64,000 nt of DNA from Pseudorhizobium xiangyangii (GTDB lineage: Bacteria > Pseudomonadota > Alphaproteobacteria > Rhizobiales > Rhizobiaceae): the NCBI RefSeq assembly GCF_020531965.1, contig NZ_JAJAWH010000010.1, positions 1 to 64,000 on the forward strand, read 5' to 3'. Shown in pieces: positions 8,787 through 17,615 of this stretch (position 1 is its first letter; each line of letters opens with the position of its first letter). Made by a program: the position numbers and the translations under genes. The notes under the pieces were generated by a model, which was not told the DNA's origin, ran no database searches, and saw only the letters and a list, made by a program, of their open reading frames with translations.

Positions 8787-8933
8787 TTAGAAGCCAGTAG
8801 CTTCGCGTGCTACGCGGCGGATATCGCTCTGTGCAATGCCCAGATCGCTGAGTTCACGCGGGGTCATGCGACCCAGCTCGTTAACGGTCTGACGATACTT
8901 GCGCCAATTGTTGAAAGTGCGTGCGACGTTCAT
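8787..8933 (-). CDS. DUF1127 family small protein
   Basis: This 48-residue basic protein has the DUF1127 layout: an N-terminal amphipathic segment FNNWRKYRQTVNEL followed by the hallmark MTPRELSDLGI and SDIRRVAREA. It has an AAAGGGGG ribosome site. DUF1127 proteins are abundant in rhizobia; some small members are known to take part in phosphate and carbon metabolism and in RNA turnover, but no specific role can be assigned here. It ends at the shared terminator and has a long upstream region with several hairpins. Confidence 0.9.
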   Translation of the reverse strand: MNVARTFNNWRKYRQTVNELGRMTPRELSDLGIAQSDIRRVAREATGF

Positions 8934-9135
8934 GATAGTCCCCCTTTCGTGGGTTTTCGAAGTTTAGCTGCCAGTTCCTGGCGCTCTCGTTTACTTCGAT
9001 GCCCACTATGTAGACTTGCAGCAGGGACATTAAAAGTGCTCAACAAACAGGACACCTATGCAACAGATGCATAGGCTGCGGGCCGTTGCTTGCGCTTGAG
9101 GCAACCGGAATATCTGCGTGCTTGCACCCGGAAAT

Positions 9136-9162
9136 GGAAAAGGGTCGCACTGGGCGACCCTT
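9136..9162 (-). terminator. Rho-independent terminator of a leftward transcript
   Basis: AAGGGTCGC and GCGACCCTT form a nine-base stem with a five-base loop. Read leftward it is followed by TTTTCC, so it fits a transcript on the minus strand. No annotated gene lies upstream of it within 280 bases except the small frame at 9222-9296. Confidence 0.75.
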
Positions 9163-9221
9163 CCATGAGTTTGGTCCGGTTAATCGAACCCGGACGTTTC
9201 ACCGTCCGCAGGAAGATGCGT

Positions 9222-9296
9222 TCAGGTCGAGGGCTGCCCCGTCATGACCATCACCTTTCCAAAGCTCGAAACGCAGACCGAAATCTCACTCGACAT
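9222..9296 (-). CDS. Candidate 24-residue micro-ORF or sRNA region
   Basis: A 24-codon frame starts at ATG seven bases after AGGAAGG, a good ribosome site. The peptide begins MSSEISVCVSSFGKVMVM and has no known domain. About 60 bases after its stop comes a strong terminator, giving a transcript of perhaps 170-200 bases on the minus strand. It could be a leader peptide, a real microprotein, or a small RNA in which the frame is incidental. A weak TTGCAC/TACCTT pair near 9336-9364 could be its promoter. Confidence 0.35.
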   Translation of the reverse strand: MSSEISVCVSSFGKVMVMTGQPST

Positions 9297-9448
9297 TGGA
9301 TCACCTTCCTTTCGTTACGTTAATCTTGACCCAAAGGTAGGCGCAGCGTCCGAAGTGTGCAAGGCACGTTATGTAAACGGATCCGAATGTATGTGAATTG
9401 AGAATAGCGCATACTGGATTACCATACGCCGGCACACCGCGATTCTCG

Positions 9449-10450
9449 CTAGCGTAGGTCAAGGACGATCTTGCCAATGTGGCTGCTCGTCTCCATCAAC
9501 CGGTGCGCCTCGACCACCTGATCGAATGGCAAAACCGCGTGAATGACAGGTGCGACGGCGCCCTCTTCCAGAAGCGGCCACACCTGATCGCGCAGCTCAT
9601 CTCGAATGGCCCGCTTCTCCTCCGCCGTCCGCGGCCGCATGGTCGAGCCTGTGACGGTGAGACGCTTCACCATGATCGGCGTGAGGTTCACGGTTTCGGC
9701 GACAGCGCCGCCGAGAAAGGCGATGATCGACAGGCATCCGTCCTTGCCCAGCGCGCTGAGATTGCGGTTGAAGTAGCTTGCGCCGATCATGTCGAGGATG
9801 ACGTCGACGCCCTTACCGCCGGTTTCCGCCTTGATGATCTCGACGAAATCCTCGTCGCGGTAGTTGATGCCGCGCCTGGCGCCCAGCCTTTCACAGGCCC
9901 GGCATTTTTCCGCCGAGCCGGCCGTGACATAGATTTCAGCGCCGAAGGCTTTCGCCAACTGGATCGCGGTCGTGCCGATGCCGCTCGACCCGCCATGGAT
10001 CAACACGGTCTCCCCTTCCGTCAGGCCGGCCATCTGGAAGAGGTTCGCCCAGACTGTGAAGAATGTCTCAGGCAGGGCCGCCGCCTTTACGGCATCGTAT
10101 CCGTTCGGAAGCGGCAGCGCCTGCCCCGCAGGAAGCGCGCAGTATTGCGCATAGCCGCCGCCATTGGCGAGCCCGCACACCCTGTCTCCGATCCTGAAGT
10201 CCGTCACCCCGTCACCGAGAGCGACCACCGTTCCCGCAACCTCCAGGCCGAGGATCGGACTTGCATCCCTGGGCGCCGGATAGTTGCCGCTGCGCTGCGC
10301 CACGTCCGGCCGGTTGACGCCCGCCGCCTCAACCTTGACGATCAACTCGCCAGCGCGCGGCAGCGGTACTGGCCCGGTGGCCAGGCGCATCACCTCGGGT
10401 CCACCGAAACTCGGCAAGTCGACGTAACGCATCTCGCTGGGAAGGGGCAT
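9449..10450 (-). CDS. NAD(P)H quinone oxidoreductase, PIG3 family
   Basis: This 333-residue medium-chain dehydrogenase/reductase lacks the zinc ligands. An N-terminal GroES-like domain (about residues 20-125) holds [14 protein letters not shown] and [13 protein letters not shown] Rossmann domain has the nucleotide loop [20 protein letters not shown] and VILDMIGA. This is the PIG3/quinone oxidoreductase pattern; such enzymes reduce quinones with NADPH. The start has a GAGGAGA site. It stands alone, converging on the noncoding region to its left. Confidence 0.87.
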   Translation of the reverse strand: MPLPSEMRYVDLPSFGGPEVMRLATGPVPLPRAGELIVKVEAAGVNRPDVAQRSGNYPAPRDASPILGLEVAGTVVALGDGVTDFRIGDRVCGLANGGGYAQYCALPAGQALPLPNGYDAVKAAALPETFFTVWANLFQMAGLTEGETVLIHGGSSGIGTTAIQLAKAFGAEIYVTAGSAEKCRACERLGARRGINYRDEDFVEIIKAETGGKGVDVILDMIGASYFNRNLSALGKDGCLSIIAFLGGAVAETVNLTPIMVKRLTVTGSTMRPRTAEEKRAIRDELRDQVWPLLEEGAVAPVIHAVLPFDQVVEAHRLMETSSHIGKIVLDLR

Positions 10451-10528
10451 GGGGATCTCCTCGAATTGACGAAGAAGGAGACTTAGGACGGCGTTGCGGC
10501 GCTGAAAAGGTAGTCCGCGGTCGCGGTG

Positions 10529-12334
10529 TCAATTTGTCTCGCCGTAAACCGCAAAGACGAGACCGGACGCCGTTTCCTTCGACTGGGCCTTCACCGTCGC
10601 AATGCTGGTGGCGATACGGGCGACATCGTCGAGGAGCAGGCTCCTGGGCAATTCCAGCACCCCGATCGAACAGCGCAGCAGCGGGAAGAAGCGCTCGATG
10701 CCGTTGCGGTCGTGGCCCTTGATGCGGCCCGCATCTCGTTCTTCCTGCGAATAGAGTTCGACGACATCGTCGTGGAAATCGCTCAAGAGCCGCTCGAGGA
10801 TCTCCGTCAGTTCCTCACGGCTCCAGTCACGCACCCCAATAAAGAAATCGTCGCCGCCCACATGGCCGAGGAAGTGGTCGTCGGAGAAGAAGTAGCGTCG
10901 CAGCAGCGCCGAGAAAAGCGAGATTGCGTGGTCACCGACCTGGAAGCCGTAGTGGTCGTTGAACGGCTTGAAATGGTCGAAATCGCAATAGCAGAAGAAG
11001 CGGGTTTCCTCGTCGTCGCGGCCCGCCTCCTGCATGAAGTCGCGGATCGCCCGGTTGCCGGGCAGGCTCGTCAGCGGATTCTGGTCCTGGGCGATCTTCA
11101 GTTGCTTCTCACTGATGACCTTGACCAGCGAGGCGGCGGAAACGACGCCGGCATAGCGCATGTTCTCGGTGAGGATGACGCACGCGCTGTTTTCCATGCT
11201 GGCGAAGAGGCTCATCAATTCCTCAGCATCCGCATCGAGACCGATGATCGGCGCCATGTCGACGAAGTGGGAGATCGTCCGCTCGTAAACCTTGTTCTTG
11301 AGAAGATCGCGGCCAAAAGGCTGATAGATATATTCCTTCAGGTGGTACTCATTGATCACGCCGCGCGGTTCGCCGTTGGCGTTGAGCACGGGGAAGAAAG
11401 CCTGTCGCGGGTTGCGGCGGAAAAGCTCAAAGACGGTGTCGATGCTCTCGTGCTCGTAGACGGCCGGCAGGTTCTCGATCTGCTTGCGGATCAGGATCTC
11501 GTCGAGGGACTGGCTGGAGCGCCGGCTCCTGCCGATATCCGCCAGATGCGGAAATGACGACTGCAACTCGTTCGGGAATGTCGTCGGCCGGGCGATGAAG
11601 TAGCCCTGAACGAGATCGACCCCATACTCGCGACAGGCCAGAAACTCGGCCTCTGTCTCGATCCCCTCGGCGATCACCCGAGTGCCGAAGACGTGGGCCA
11701 TGTGGACGATGTTCTTGACGAGGTGGCGCTTGCGCGGGCTCTGGTCGACATTTGCGACGAAATGGCGGTCGATCTTGAGATAGTCGACAGGGTAGTCGCA
11801 CAGGAGTTTCATTTCGCCGTGACCGACACCAAAGTCGTCGATCGCCAGCTTGAAGCCGGCCTTGCGCAGCTTGGTGACCAGCGCTGCAAATTCGGGAACG
11901 CTGGTATTGTCGAAGCGCTCGGAGAATTCAAAACAGACCGATGACGGCGGAATGCTTGCCTTGCGAAGGTGCTGGACGAGCCGCTCGATAATGTGGTCGC
12001 CGTCCTTGATCAGCCGGACGTCGAGATTGACGAAAAGCGTGGCGGAAGCGAAGTCCGGCAGGGTAGAGAACCTGGCAAGCGCCCTTCCCGCCATCATCTG
12101 CTCGATGGCGAGAAGCTGTCCCGCTTCCTCGGCCTGGTCCAGCAGATCCAGGGGCGAGGTAAAGCCGATGCGGTCGAAGCCGCGCATCAGCGTCTCGTAG
12201 CCGAACACGGTTCCGGTCGCCACTTCGACGATGGGCTGGAAGGCACTTTCGAGCACCAGCTTGGAAAGGGTGAGCAACTGGTCTCCCGCATATCGCCTGA
12301 AAATGGCAGGCTCGATCAGGGAGGCCGATGTCAT
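10529..12334 (-). CDS. EAL-CBS-GGDEF protein with altered catalytic motifs
   Basis: This 601-residue cytoplasmic protein has an EAL-type domain (about residues 25-255), a CBS pair (about 275-410) and a C-terminal GGDEF-type domain (about 425-590). The EAL signature reads ETL (47-49), while FEFSE, DDFGVG (166-171), KIDRHF and AEGIETE are kept. The GGDEF signature reads GGDDF (493-497). Phosphodiesterase activity may survive; cyclase activity is doubtful. CBS domains often bind adenine nucleotides, so the protein may couple energy state to cyclic-di-GMP turnover; that is inference. The start follows a GGAG site, and an inverted repeat lies just upstream at 12394-12435. Confidence 0.88.
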   Translation of the reverse strand: MTSASLIEPAIFRRYAGDQLLTLSKLVLESAFQPIVEVATGTVFGYETLMRGFDRIGFTSPLDLLDQAEEAGQLLAIEQMMAGRALARFSTLPDFASATLFVNLDVRLIKDGDHIIERLVQHLRKASIPPSSVCFEFSERFDNTSVPEFAALVTKLRKAGFKLAIDDFGVGHGEMKLLCDYPVDYLKIDRHFVANVDQSPRKRHLVKNIVHMAHVFGTRVIAEGIETEAEFLACREYGVDLVQGYFIARPTTFPNELQSSFPHLADIGRSRRSSQSLDEILIRKQIENLPAVYEHESIDTVFELFRRNPRQAFFPVLNANGEPRGVINEYHLKEYIYQPFGRDLLKNKVYERTISHFVDMAPIIGLDADAEELMSLFASMENSACVILTENMRYAGVVSAASLVKVISEKQLKIAQDQNPLTSLPGNRAIRDFMQEAGRDDEETRFFCYCDFDHFKPFNDHYGFQVGDHAISLFSALLRRYFFSDDHFLGHVGGDDFFIGVRDWSREELTEILERLLSDFHDDVVELYSQEERDAGRIKGHDRNGIERFFPLLRCSIGVLELPRSLLLDDVARIATSIATVKAQSKETASGLVFAVYGETN

Positions 12335-12393
12335 GATTTACTCCGTACGCGCAGGGGCCTGAAACACGCGCGGAGCCTCATCCATAATCCTGA

Positions 12394-12435
12394 ACAAAAC
12401 CTTTTCCCCACATGAACATTGGATGAAGGTTTTGT
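12394..12435. promoter_or_regulatory. Inverted repeat upstream of EAL-CBS-GGDEF gene
   Basis: ACAAAACCTT (12394-12403) and AAGGTTTTGT (12426-12435) are perfect complements separated by 22 bases. The pair lies between the hdeD-like stop and the start of the next gene, so it may be a loose terminator or a two-site operator. Confidence 0.4.
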
Positions 12436-12455
12436 GACGGATGGATGACAGTATT

Positions 12456-13004
12456 TCAGCCGCGTGCTGCGAACGCCACCGCAATCAACGCCCAGCCCTG
12501 CATGGTAAGGTCGATTGCCAGGAACAGGCCAAGCATCCACAGGCTGTTCACCGGCCAGCCGAGCGCGATGACGATGCCCGCCAGCATCGTCACGATGCCG
12601 CCGAAGATAACCCAGCCGGCACCCCGCATCGGGCGCATCCTGAAGCCCACCCAGAGGCGGAATGCCCCGGCCACCAGCAGAGCCGCCGCCATGACGATGG
12701 TGAAAACCGCCGCCGTGAGCGCGGGATTCCAGAACGCCAGCAGACCCGCGATCGTGTAGAGAAGCCCGCTCAGGCCCCAGAAGATCGCCTCGCTCCAGCC
12801 CTTCACCTGGAAGGCATGGATGAACTGCGCTGCACCGCCGATCAGCATCAGCACGCCGATGTAGAAGACTGATGCGACCGTTGCCGCAAAGAGATTGAAG
12901 AAGGCCAGCAGGCCGAAAATCAGAAGCAGGATGCCAAGCGCGAGGAACCACCCCCACTTGTCCCGCACCTGAGCTGCACGCGGAGTTTCCATTCCAATTG
13001 CCAT
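12456..13004 (-). CDS. HdeD family membrane protein (DUF308)
   Basis: This 182-residue inner-membrane protein has about six hydrophobic segments arranged as repeated helix pairs, with typical DUF308/HdeD stretches such as FLALGILLLIFGLLAFF, YIGVLMLIGGAAQFIHAF and GLSGLLYTIAGLLAFWNP. In enterobacteria HdeD helps survival under acid at high cell density; the rhizobial function is not established. ATG at 13004 has GGGAGA upstream. A longer in-frame start would run into the BetI operator and is unlikely. It shares its divergent promoter region with betI. Confidence 0.85.
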   Translation of the reverse strand: MAIGMETPRAAQVRDKWGWFLALGILLLIFGLLAFFNLFAATVASVFYIGVLMLIGGAAQFIHAFQVKGWSEAIFWGLSGLLYTIAGLLAFWNPALTAAVFTIVMAAALLVAGAFRLWVGFRMRPMRGAGWVIFGGIVTMLAGIVIALGWPVNSLWMLGLFLAIDLTMQGWALIAVAFAARG

Positions 13005-13098
13005 GGCCGTTCTCCCGATCCCATGAAACAACCCTGAGGATAGATCTGGAGCAGTATCGCACCGAGTCAATACAAGGGTTCCCCAGCGCCTTTTTTGG

Positions 13099-13125
13099 TT
13101 GATTGACCAGTCAATCAATTATACT
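13099..13125 (+). promoter_or_regulatory. BetI-type operator overlapping the betI promoter
   Basis: TTGATTGAC-CA-GTCAATCAA (13099-13118) is an inverted repeat with nine-base arms, like the AT-rich BetI boxes of choline operons. TATACT at 13120-13125 is a good -10 element directly beside it, so bound repressor would block the promoter. The repeat also lies 95 bases upstream of the divergent hdeD-like start. Confidence 0.75.
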
Positions 13126-13150
13126 TTCCCGGCAAATTGGAGACCCCTTC

Positions 13151-13750
13151 ATGCCCCGGATCGGAATGGAGCCCTTGCGGCGCAAGGCGCTGGTCGACGC
13201 AACGTTGCGGGCGATCGGCCAACACGGGTCGCTCGACGTGACAATGTCGGACATCGCGCGGGAGGCCGGCGTGTCACCCGCCCTCGCTCACCATTATTTC
13301 GGCAGCAAGCAGCAGTTGCTGGTCGCGACGATCCGTAGTCTTCTGGGGCGCTTGCGCGCAGATGCCGTCGCCGCACTGGAACATCTCGACACACCGCGCG
13401 AGCGGCTCTCGGCGATCATACGGCTCTCCTTCCAGGCCGACCAGTTCGCACCGGAAACGGTTGCGGCGTGGCTTGCCTTCTATGTGGAGGCGCAGCGCAC
13501 GGAAGAAGTTCGCAGGCTGCTCGTCGTCTATGCGCGCCGGCTGCGTTCCAACCTCCTCTACAGCCTTGAACGGCTCTGCCCACCGGACGATGCGGCACGT
13601 ATCGCCGAGGGGGTCGCCGCGATGATCGACGGTCTCTACATTCGCCAGAGCCTGCGCTCCGCTCCGATCAGCAGCACCGCGTCGATCGCTCTCACCGAGG
13701 ATTATCTCGATCTGCAGCTTCGCCTGTTCCCAACAGGCCGGACGGCATGA
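13151..13750 (+). CDS. betI: Choline-responsive TetR-family repressor BetI
   Basis: This 199-residue protein is BetI, the repressor of glycine betaine synthesis genes, released by choline. The N-terminal TetR helix-turn-helix (about residues 8-55) includes [20 protein letters not shown] and FGSKQQLL. The C-terminal domain contains the BetI-type AWLAFY segment. [14 protein letters not shown] was chosen as the start because it matches the family N-terminus; an upstream in-frame ATG overlaps the operator. It is the first gene of a betI-betB-betA cluster, with 31 bases to betB. Confidence 0.93.
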   Translation: MPRIGMEPLRRKALVDATLRAIGQHGSLDVTMSDIAREAGVSPALAHHYFGSKQQLLVATIRSLLGRLRADAVAALEHLDTPRERLSAIIRLSFQADQFAPETVAAWLAFYVEAQRTEEVRRLLVVYARRLRSNLLYSLERLCPPDDAARIAEGVAAMIDGLYIRQSLRSAPISSTASIALTEDYLDLQLRLFPTGRTA

Positions 13751-13781
13751 CCACGCAAAGCCCATTCCAGCGCCAAGGAGA

Positions 13782-15251
13782 ATGACCGTGCGCGCACAAC
13801 CGAAAGCCAGCCATTTCATCGACGGAGAGTATGTCGAGGACGACGCCGGCACCGTCATCGAGAGCATCTACCCAGCCACCGGCGAGGTGATCGCCAGACT
13901 GCATGCCGCGACGCCGGCGATTGTCGATAAGGCGATAGCCTCGGCCAAGCGCGCCCAGGTGGAATGGGCCGCGATGAGCCCGATGGCGCGCGGACGCGTT
14001 CTGAAGCGCGCGGCCGAGATCATGCGCGAGCGCAATCGCGAGCTCTCGGAACTGGAGACGCTGGACACCGGCAAGCCGATCCAGGAGACAATCGTCGCGG
14101 ACCCCACTTCGGGTGCGGACGCCTTCGAATTCTTCGGCGGCATTGCTCCCACGGCATTGAACGGCAGCCACATTCCGCTGGGGTCCGACTGGGCCTATAC
14201 GAAACGCGTACCGCTCGGCGTCTGTGTCGGCATCGGGGCCTGGAACTACCCACAGCAGATCGCCTGCTGGAAAGGCGCGCCGGCACTTGCTAGCGGCAAC
14301 GCCATGGTATTCAAGCCGTCCGAAAACACGCCGCTCGGCGCGCTGAAGATCGCCGAGATCCTGATCGAAGCGGGCCTGCCCAAGGGCGTCTACAACGTCA
14401 TTCAGGGCGACCGCGCGACCGGGCCACTGCTCGTCGAACATCCGGACGTCGCCAAAGTATCGCTGACCGGCTCCGTGCCGACCGGCCGAAAGGTGGCAGC
14501 CGCAGCTGCCGGCCACCTGAAGCACGTGACGATGGAGCTTGGCGGCAAGTCTCCGCTGATCGTCTTCGACGATGCCGATATCGACAGCGCCATCGGCGGC
14601 GCGATGCTGGGCAATTTCTATTCGACCGGACAAGTCTGCTCCAACGGCACCCGCGTCTTCGTCCATAAGCGGATCAGGAAAGAGTTTCTCGGCCGGCTGA
14701 AGGCACGCACGGAAAAGATCGTCATCGGCGATCCGATGGACGAGGCGACACAGATGGGGCCGCTCGTCTCGCGGGCGCAACTGGACAAGGTGCTGGCCTA
14801 TATCGACAAGGGCAAGGCCGAAGGCGCGACCCTGATCACCGGCGGCGGCATCCCCAACGACGTCTCCGGCGACGGTTGCTATGTGCAGCCCACCGTGTTC
14901 GCCGACGTCACCGACGGAATGACCATCGCCCGCGAGGAGATTTTCGGGCCGGTCATGTGCGTGCTGGATTTCGATGACGAGGCCGAGGTCATCGCCCGGG
15001 CCAACGCGACCGAATTCGGGCTCTCCGGCGGCGTTTTCACCGCCGACCTTGCCCGCGCCCACCGCGTGGTCGACAGGCTCGAGGCGGGTACTCTGTGGGT
15101 CAACACCTTCAACCTGTGCCCCGTCGAGATTCCTTTCGGCGGGTCCAAGCAATCAGGCTTCGGCCGCGAGAATTCCGCCGCCGCGCTGGAGCACTACACG
15201 GAATTGAAGACGGTCTATATCGGCATGGGACCGGTCGAGGCGCCCTATTGA
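13782..15251 (+). CDS. betB: Betaine aldehyde dehydrogenase
   Basis: This 489-residue NAD(P)-dependent aldehyde dehydrogenase converts betaine aldehyde to glycine betaine. The general base is Glu252 in MELGGK and the nucleophile is Cys286 in [28 protein letters not shown] and [14 protein letters not shown] are typical of BetB. Length matches the family. The start follows AAGGAG. The sulfatase gene betC found between betI and betB in Sinorhizobium meliloti is absent here, so choline-O-sulfate is not processed from this cluster. Confidence 0.95.
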   Translation: MTVRAQPKASHFIDGEYVEDDAGTVIESIYPATGEVIARLHAATPAIVDKAIASAKRAQVEWAAMSPMARGRVLKRAAEIMRERNRELSELETLDTGKPIQETIVADPTSGADAFEFFGGIAPTALNGSHIPLGSDWAYTKRVPLGVCVGIGAWNYPQQIACWKGAPALASGNAMVFKPSENTPLGALKIAEILIEAGLPKGVYNVIQGDRATGPLLVEHPDVAKVSLTGSVPTGRKVAAAAAGHLKHVTMELGGKSPLIVFDDADIDSAIGGAMLGNFYSTGQVCSNGTRVFVHKRIRKEFLGRLKARTEKIVIGDPMDEATQMGPLVSRAQLDKVLAYIDKGKAEGATLITGGGIPNDVSGDGCYVQPTVFADVTDGMTIAREEIFGPVMCVLDFDDEAEVIARANATEFGLSGGVFTADLARAHRVVDRLEAGTLWVNTFNLCPVEIPFGGSKQSGFGRENSAAALEHYTELKTVYIGMGPVEAPY

Positions 15252-15257
15252 TTTCAC

Positions 15258-15274
15258 CTCCCCTTGATGGGGAG
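15258..15274. repeat. Small CTCCCC/GGGGAG hairpin between betB and betA
   Basis: CTCCCC-TTGAT-GGGGAG forms a six-base stem just after the betB stop. Similar CCTCCCC-loop-GGGGAGG units are dispersed in rhizobial genomes as I recall. It may limit read-through or protect the betB message. Confidence 0.45.
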
Positions 15275-15310
15275 ATGACCCCTGCCCCTGCCCTGCATGA
15301 AAGCTAGAAC

Positions 15311-16963
15311 ATGAAGAATGCAGATTTCGTCATCATCGGCTCGGGGTCAGCGGGATCGGCCATGGCCTATCGCCTGTCGGAGGACGGCAAGCATTCGGTG
15401 ATCGTCATCGAGGCGGGCGGTTCCGATTTCGGCCCCTTCATCCAGATGCCGGCAGCGCTCGCATGGCCGATGAGCATGAAGCGCTACAACTGGGGCTACC
15501 TCTCGGAGCCGGAACCCAATCTCAACAACCGACGCATCACCGCGCCGCGCGGCAAGGTGCTCGGCGGGTCTTCGTCGATCAACGGGCTCGTCTACGTACG
15601 CGGCCATTGCGAAGACTTCAATCGCTGGGAGGAGCTGGGCGCGCGAGGATGGGCCTATGCGGACGTCCTTCCCTACTTCAAGCGAATGGAAACAAGCCAC
15701 GGCGGCGAGGAAGGCTGGCGCGGCTCGAACGGTCCGCTGCATGTGCGTCGCGGCCCCTTCGTGAACCCGCTGTTTCATGCCTTCATCGAAGCCGGCAAGG
15801 AAGCCGGTTTCGAACTGACCGACGACTACAACGGCTCTAAGCAGGAGGGCTTCGGCCTGATGGAGCAGACCATCCACCGGGGGCGGCGCTGGTCGGCGGC
15901 GAATGCCTATCTCAGGCCGGCGCTCAAACGGTCGAACGTGCAGCTTGTCTATGGCTTCGCGCAGAAGATCGTCATCGAGAACGGCCGCGCCACGGGCGTG
16001 GAAATCGAGAACGGCGGCAAGACGGACGTCATCACGGCCAATCGCGAGGTGATCGTCGCCGCTTCCTCGTTCAACTCTCCCAAGCTGCTGATGCTTTCGG
16101 GCATCGGACCGGCGGCGCACCTGCGGGAACACGGCATCGAGGTGACGGTCGACCGGCCGGGCGTCGGCGCCAACCTACAGGACCACATGGAGTTCTACTT
16201 CCAGCAAATCTCCAGGAAGCCCGTCTCGCTCTACTCCTGGCTTCCCTGGTTCTGGCAGGGTGTGGCCGGCGCACAATGGCTGTTGTCTAAAGGCGGTCTC
16301 GGCGCATCCAACCAGTTCGAGGCCTGCGCTTTCGTTCGCTCCGCACCGGGGCTCAAACAACCCGACATCCAGTACCACTTCCTGCCGGTGGCGATCTCCT
16401 ATGACGGCAAGGCAGCCGCCAGGAGCCACGGGTTCCAGGTCCATGTCGGCTACAATCTCTCGAAGTCACGCGGCAACGTCACCCTGCGCTCCGCCGATCC
16501 GAAGGCGGACCCGGTCATCCGGTTCAACTACATGAGCCATCCGGAGGACTGGGAGAAGTTTCGCCACATCGTGCGGCTGACCCGCGAAATCTTCGGGCAG
16601 AAGGCGTTCGACGCTTATCGCGGCCCGGAAATACAACCCGGCGAAGCGGTGCAGACCGACGACGAGATCGATACTTTCCTGCGGGAGCATCTGGAAAGCG
16701 CCTACCATCCCTGCGGCACCTGCCGGATGGGCGACCGGAACGATCCCATGGCGGTGGTCGATCCGGAATGCCGCGTGATTGGCGTCGAAGGCTTGCGGGT
16801 CGCGGATTCGTCGATCTTCCCGCACGTGACCTATGGCAACCTGAACGGCCCCTCGATCATGACCGGGGAAAAGGCTGCCGATCATATCCTCGGCAAGCAA
16901 CCCCTGCCACGCTCGAACCAGCAGCCCTGGGTAAACCCGCGAGCCGCCGTGAGCGATCGCTAG
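15311..16963 (+). CDS. betA: Choline dehydrogenase
   Basis: This 550-residue FAD-dependent GMC oxidoreductase oxidises choline to betaine aldehyde, the step before BetB. The FAD-binding GSGSAG is at residues 10-15, followed by VIEAGG, and the GMC signature [18 protein letters not shown] spans about residues 81-98. The catalytic pair is His466 in [12 protein letters not shown] and the Asn510 region in [17 protein letters not shown] closes the FAD domain as in other BetA proteins. It completes the betIBA cluster. Its stop abuts the stop of the convergent toxin gene with no spacer. Confidence 0.95.
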   Translation: MKNADFVIIGSGSAGSAMAYRLSEDGKHSVIVIEAGGSDFGPFIQMPAALAWPMSMKRYNWGYLSEPEPNLNNRRITAPRGKVLGGSSSINGLVYVRGHCEDFNRWEELGARGWAYADVLPYFKRMETSHGGEEGWRGSNGPLHVRRGPFVNPLFHAFIEAGKEAGFELTDDYNGSKQEGFGLMEQTIHRGRRWSAANAYLRPALKRSNVQLVYGFAQKIVIENGRATGVEIENGGKTDVITANREVIVAASSFNSPKLLMLSGIGPAAHLREHGIEVTVDRPGVGANLQDHMEFYFQQISRKPVSLYSWLPWFWQGVAGAQWLLSKGGLGASNQFEACAFVRSAPGLKQPDIQYHFLPVAISYDGKAAARSHGFQVHVGYNLSKSRGNVTLRSADPKADPVIRFNYMSHPEDWEKFRHIVRLTREIFGQKAFDAYRGPEIQPGEAVQTDDEIDTFLREHLESAYHPCGTCRMGDRNDPMAVVDPECRVIGVEGLRVADSSIFPHVTYGNLNGPSIMTGEKAADHILGKQPLPRSNQQPWVNPRAAVSDR

Positions 16964-17263
16964 TCAGTGGTAGTCGTCTTCGCGCTGATGGCGGACGGCG
17001 GCCACCGTCACCGTTCCGCCATCGTCCACACGAAAGAGGATCACATAGCCGCTTGAGCCAAAAGGAACGAGGAGTTCGCGGAGCAAGGCATCTCCGCCGC
17101 GCGCCTTTCGGCAACTGAAGGGGAAGCGCTCAAGAAAGGTCACGGCCTCTGTAATCGCCTTGTAGGCGTGGGCTGCCGCGTCCTCGTCAAAATCAAGCAG
17201 ATGGGAATACAGGCGACGCACATCATCGCGCGCCTTTGCCGACCACTTGACGATGTAGGTCAT
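16964..17263 (-). CDS. ParE/RelE-family toxin
   Basis: This 99-residue basic protein has the RelE/ParE fold pattern: VKWSAKARDDVRRLYSHL at the N-terminus, then AVTFLERFPF and RELLVPFGSSGYVILFRV with a C-terminal VAAVRHQREDDY. The RHQRE/DY ending is characteristic of ParE toxins, which poison gyrase, though RelE-like mRNA cleavage is not excluded. The start overlaps the stop of the upstream antitoxin gene by four bases, so the two are translationally coupled. Confidence 0.88.
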   Translation of the reverse strand: MTYIVKWSAKARDDVRRLYSHLLDFDEDAAAHAYKAITEAVTFLERFPFSCRKARGGDALLRELLVPFGSSGYVILFRVDDGGTVTVAAVRHQREDDYH

Positions 17264-17535
17264 CTCTTGCCGTTCTCGGCTCGTTTGGCATCAAGCATGC
17301 CTTTCAGTTCACCAAGCACCTCGTCGGACGTGAAGTAGGTGCCGGTTCGCTCTGACTCAACCAGCGAAGCCAGTCCTCTCGCGATGAACTCGGCCTGCGT
17401 CTTGCGGTAATTGACCTGCGCCTTGACGGAATTTTCGATGAAGGCGGAAAGGCTTTCACCCTCCTTCAGCACGCTTTCCGCGGCAGCCCGCAGTTCCGGG
17501 TCGACGCGAAGCGATGGGAGCGTTGCAGTCCTCAT
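17260..17535 (-). CDS. Antitoxin partner of the ParE-like toxin
   Basis: This 91-residue protein begins with a ribbon-like strand (MRTATLPSLRVDPELRAAAE) and a helix-rich middle, consistent with a ribbon-helix-helix DNA-binding antitoxin (YlcI/YnfO-like in annotation usage). The C-terminal half, with VESERTGTYFTSDEVL, is the likely toxin-binding part. The ATG at 17535 has GAGG at proper distance; an ATG four codons upstream lacks one. Antitoxin precedes toxin with a four-base overlap, the usual order. The pair probably represses its own promoter. Confidence 0.8.
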   Translation of the reverse strand: MRTATLPSLRVDPELRAAAESVLKEGESLSAFIENSVKAQVNYRKTQAEFIARGLASLVESERTGTYFTSDEVLGELKGMLDAKRAENGKR

Positions 17536-17615
17536 GGCGAACCTCATGCGTTGCAATTGCGAGGCATCGTACTCCTTGCGCCAAGTCCGCGCAATACGGC
17601 CGTTCGCGTGTAATC

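Larger units (their letters stand above)
8934..9448. other. 515-base intergenic region with hairpins and a candidate small transcript
   Basis: This is the longest stretch without an established gene. Next to the DUF1127 start it should hold that gene's promoter. It contains a perfect hairpin CCTATGCA-ACAGA-TGCATAGG at 9055-9075, an imperfect GTTGC/GCAAC stem near 9085-9105, a strong leftward terminator at 9136-9162, an inverted repeat GTCCGG/CCGGAC just upstream of it, and a 24-codon frame with a ribosome site at 9222-9296. The remainder up to 9448 is featureless apart from weak promoter-like sequence. Confidence 0.6.

Noticed and set aside
9090-9323. A 77-codon rightward frame in the noncoding region
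   Set aside because: It runs through the strong terminator and the inverted repeats, has no ribosome site and resembles no protein family.
13005-13118. Longer start for the HdeD-like protein
   Set aside because: The extension would begin inside the BetI operator and adds a non-hydrophobic, arginine- and threonine-rich stretch; the ATG at 13004 has a good ribosome site.
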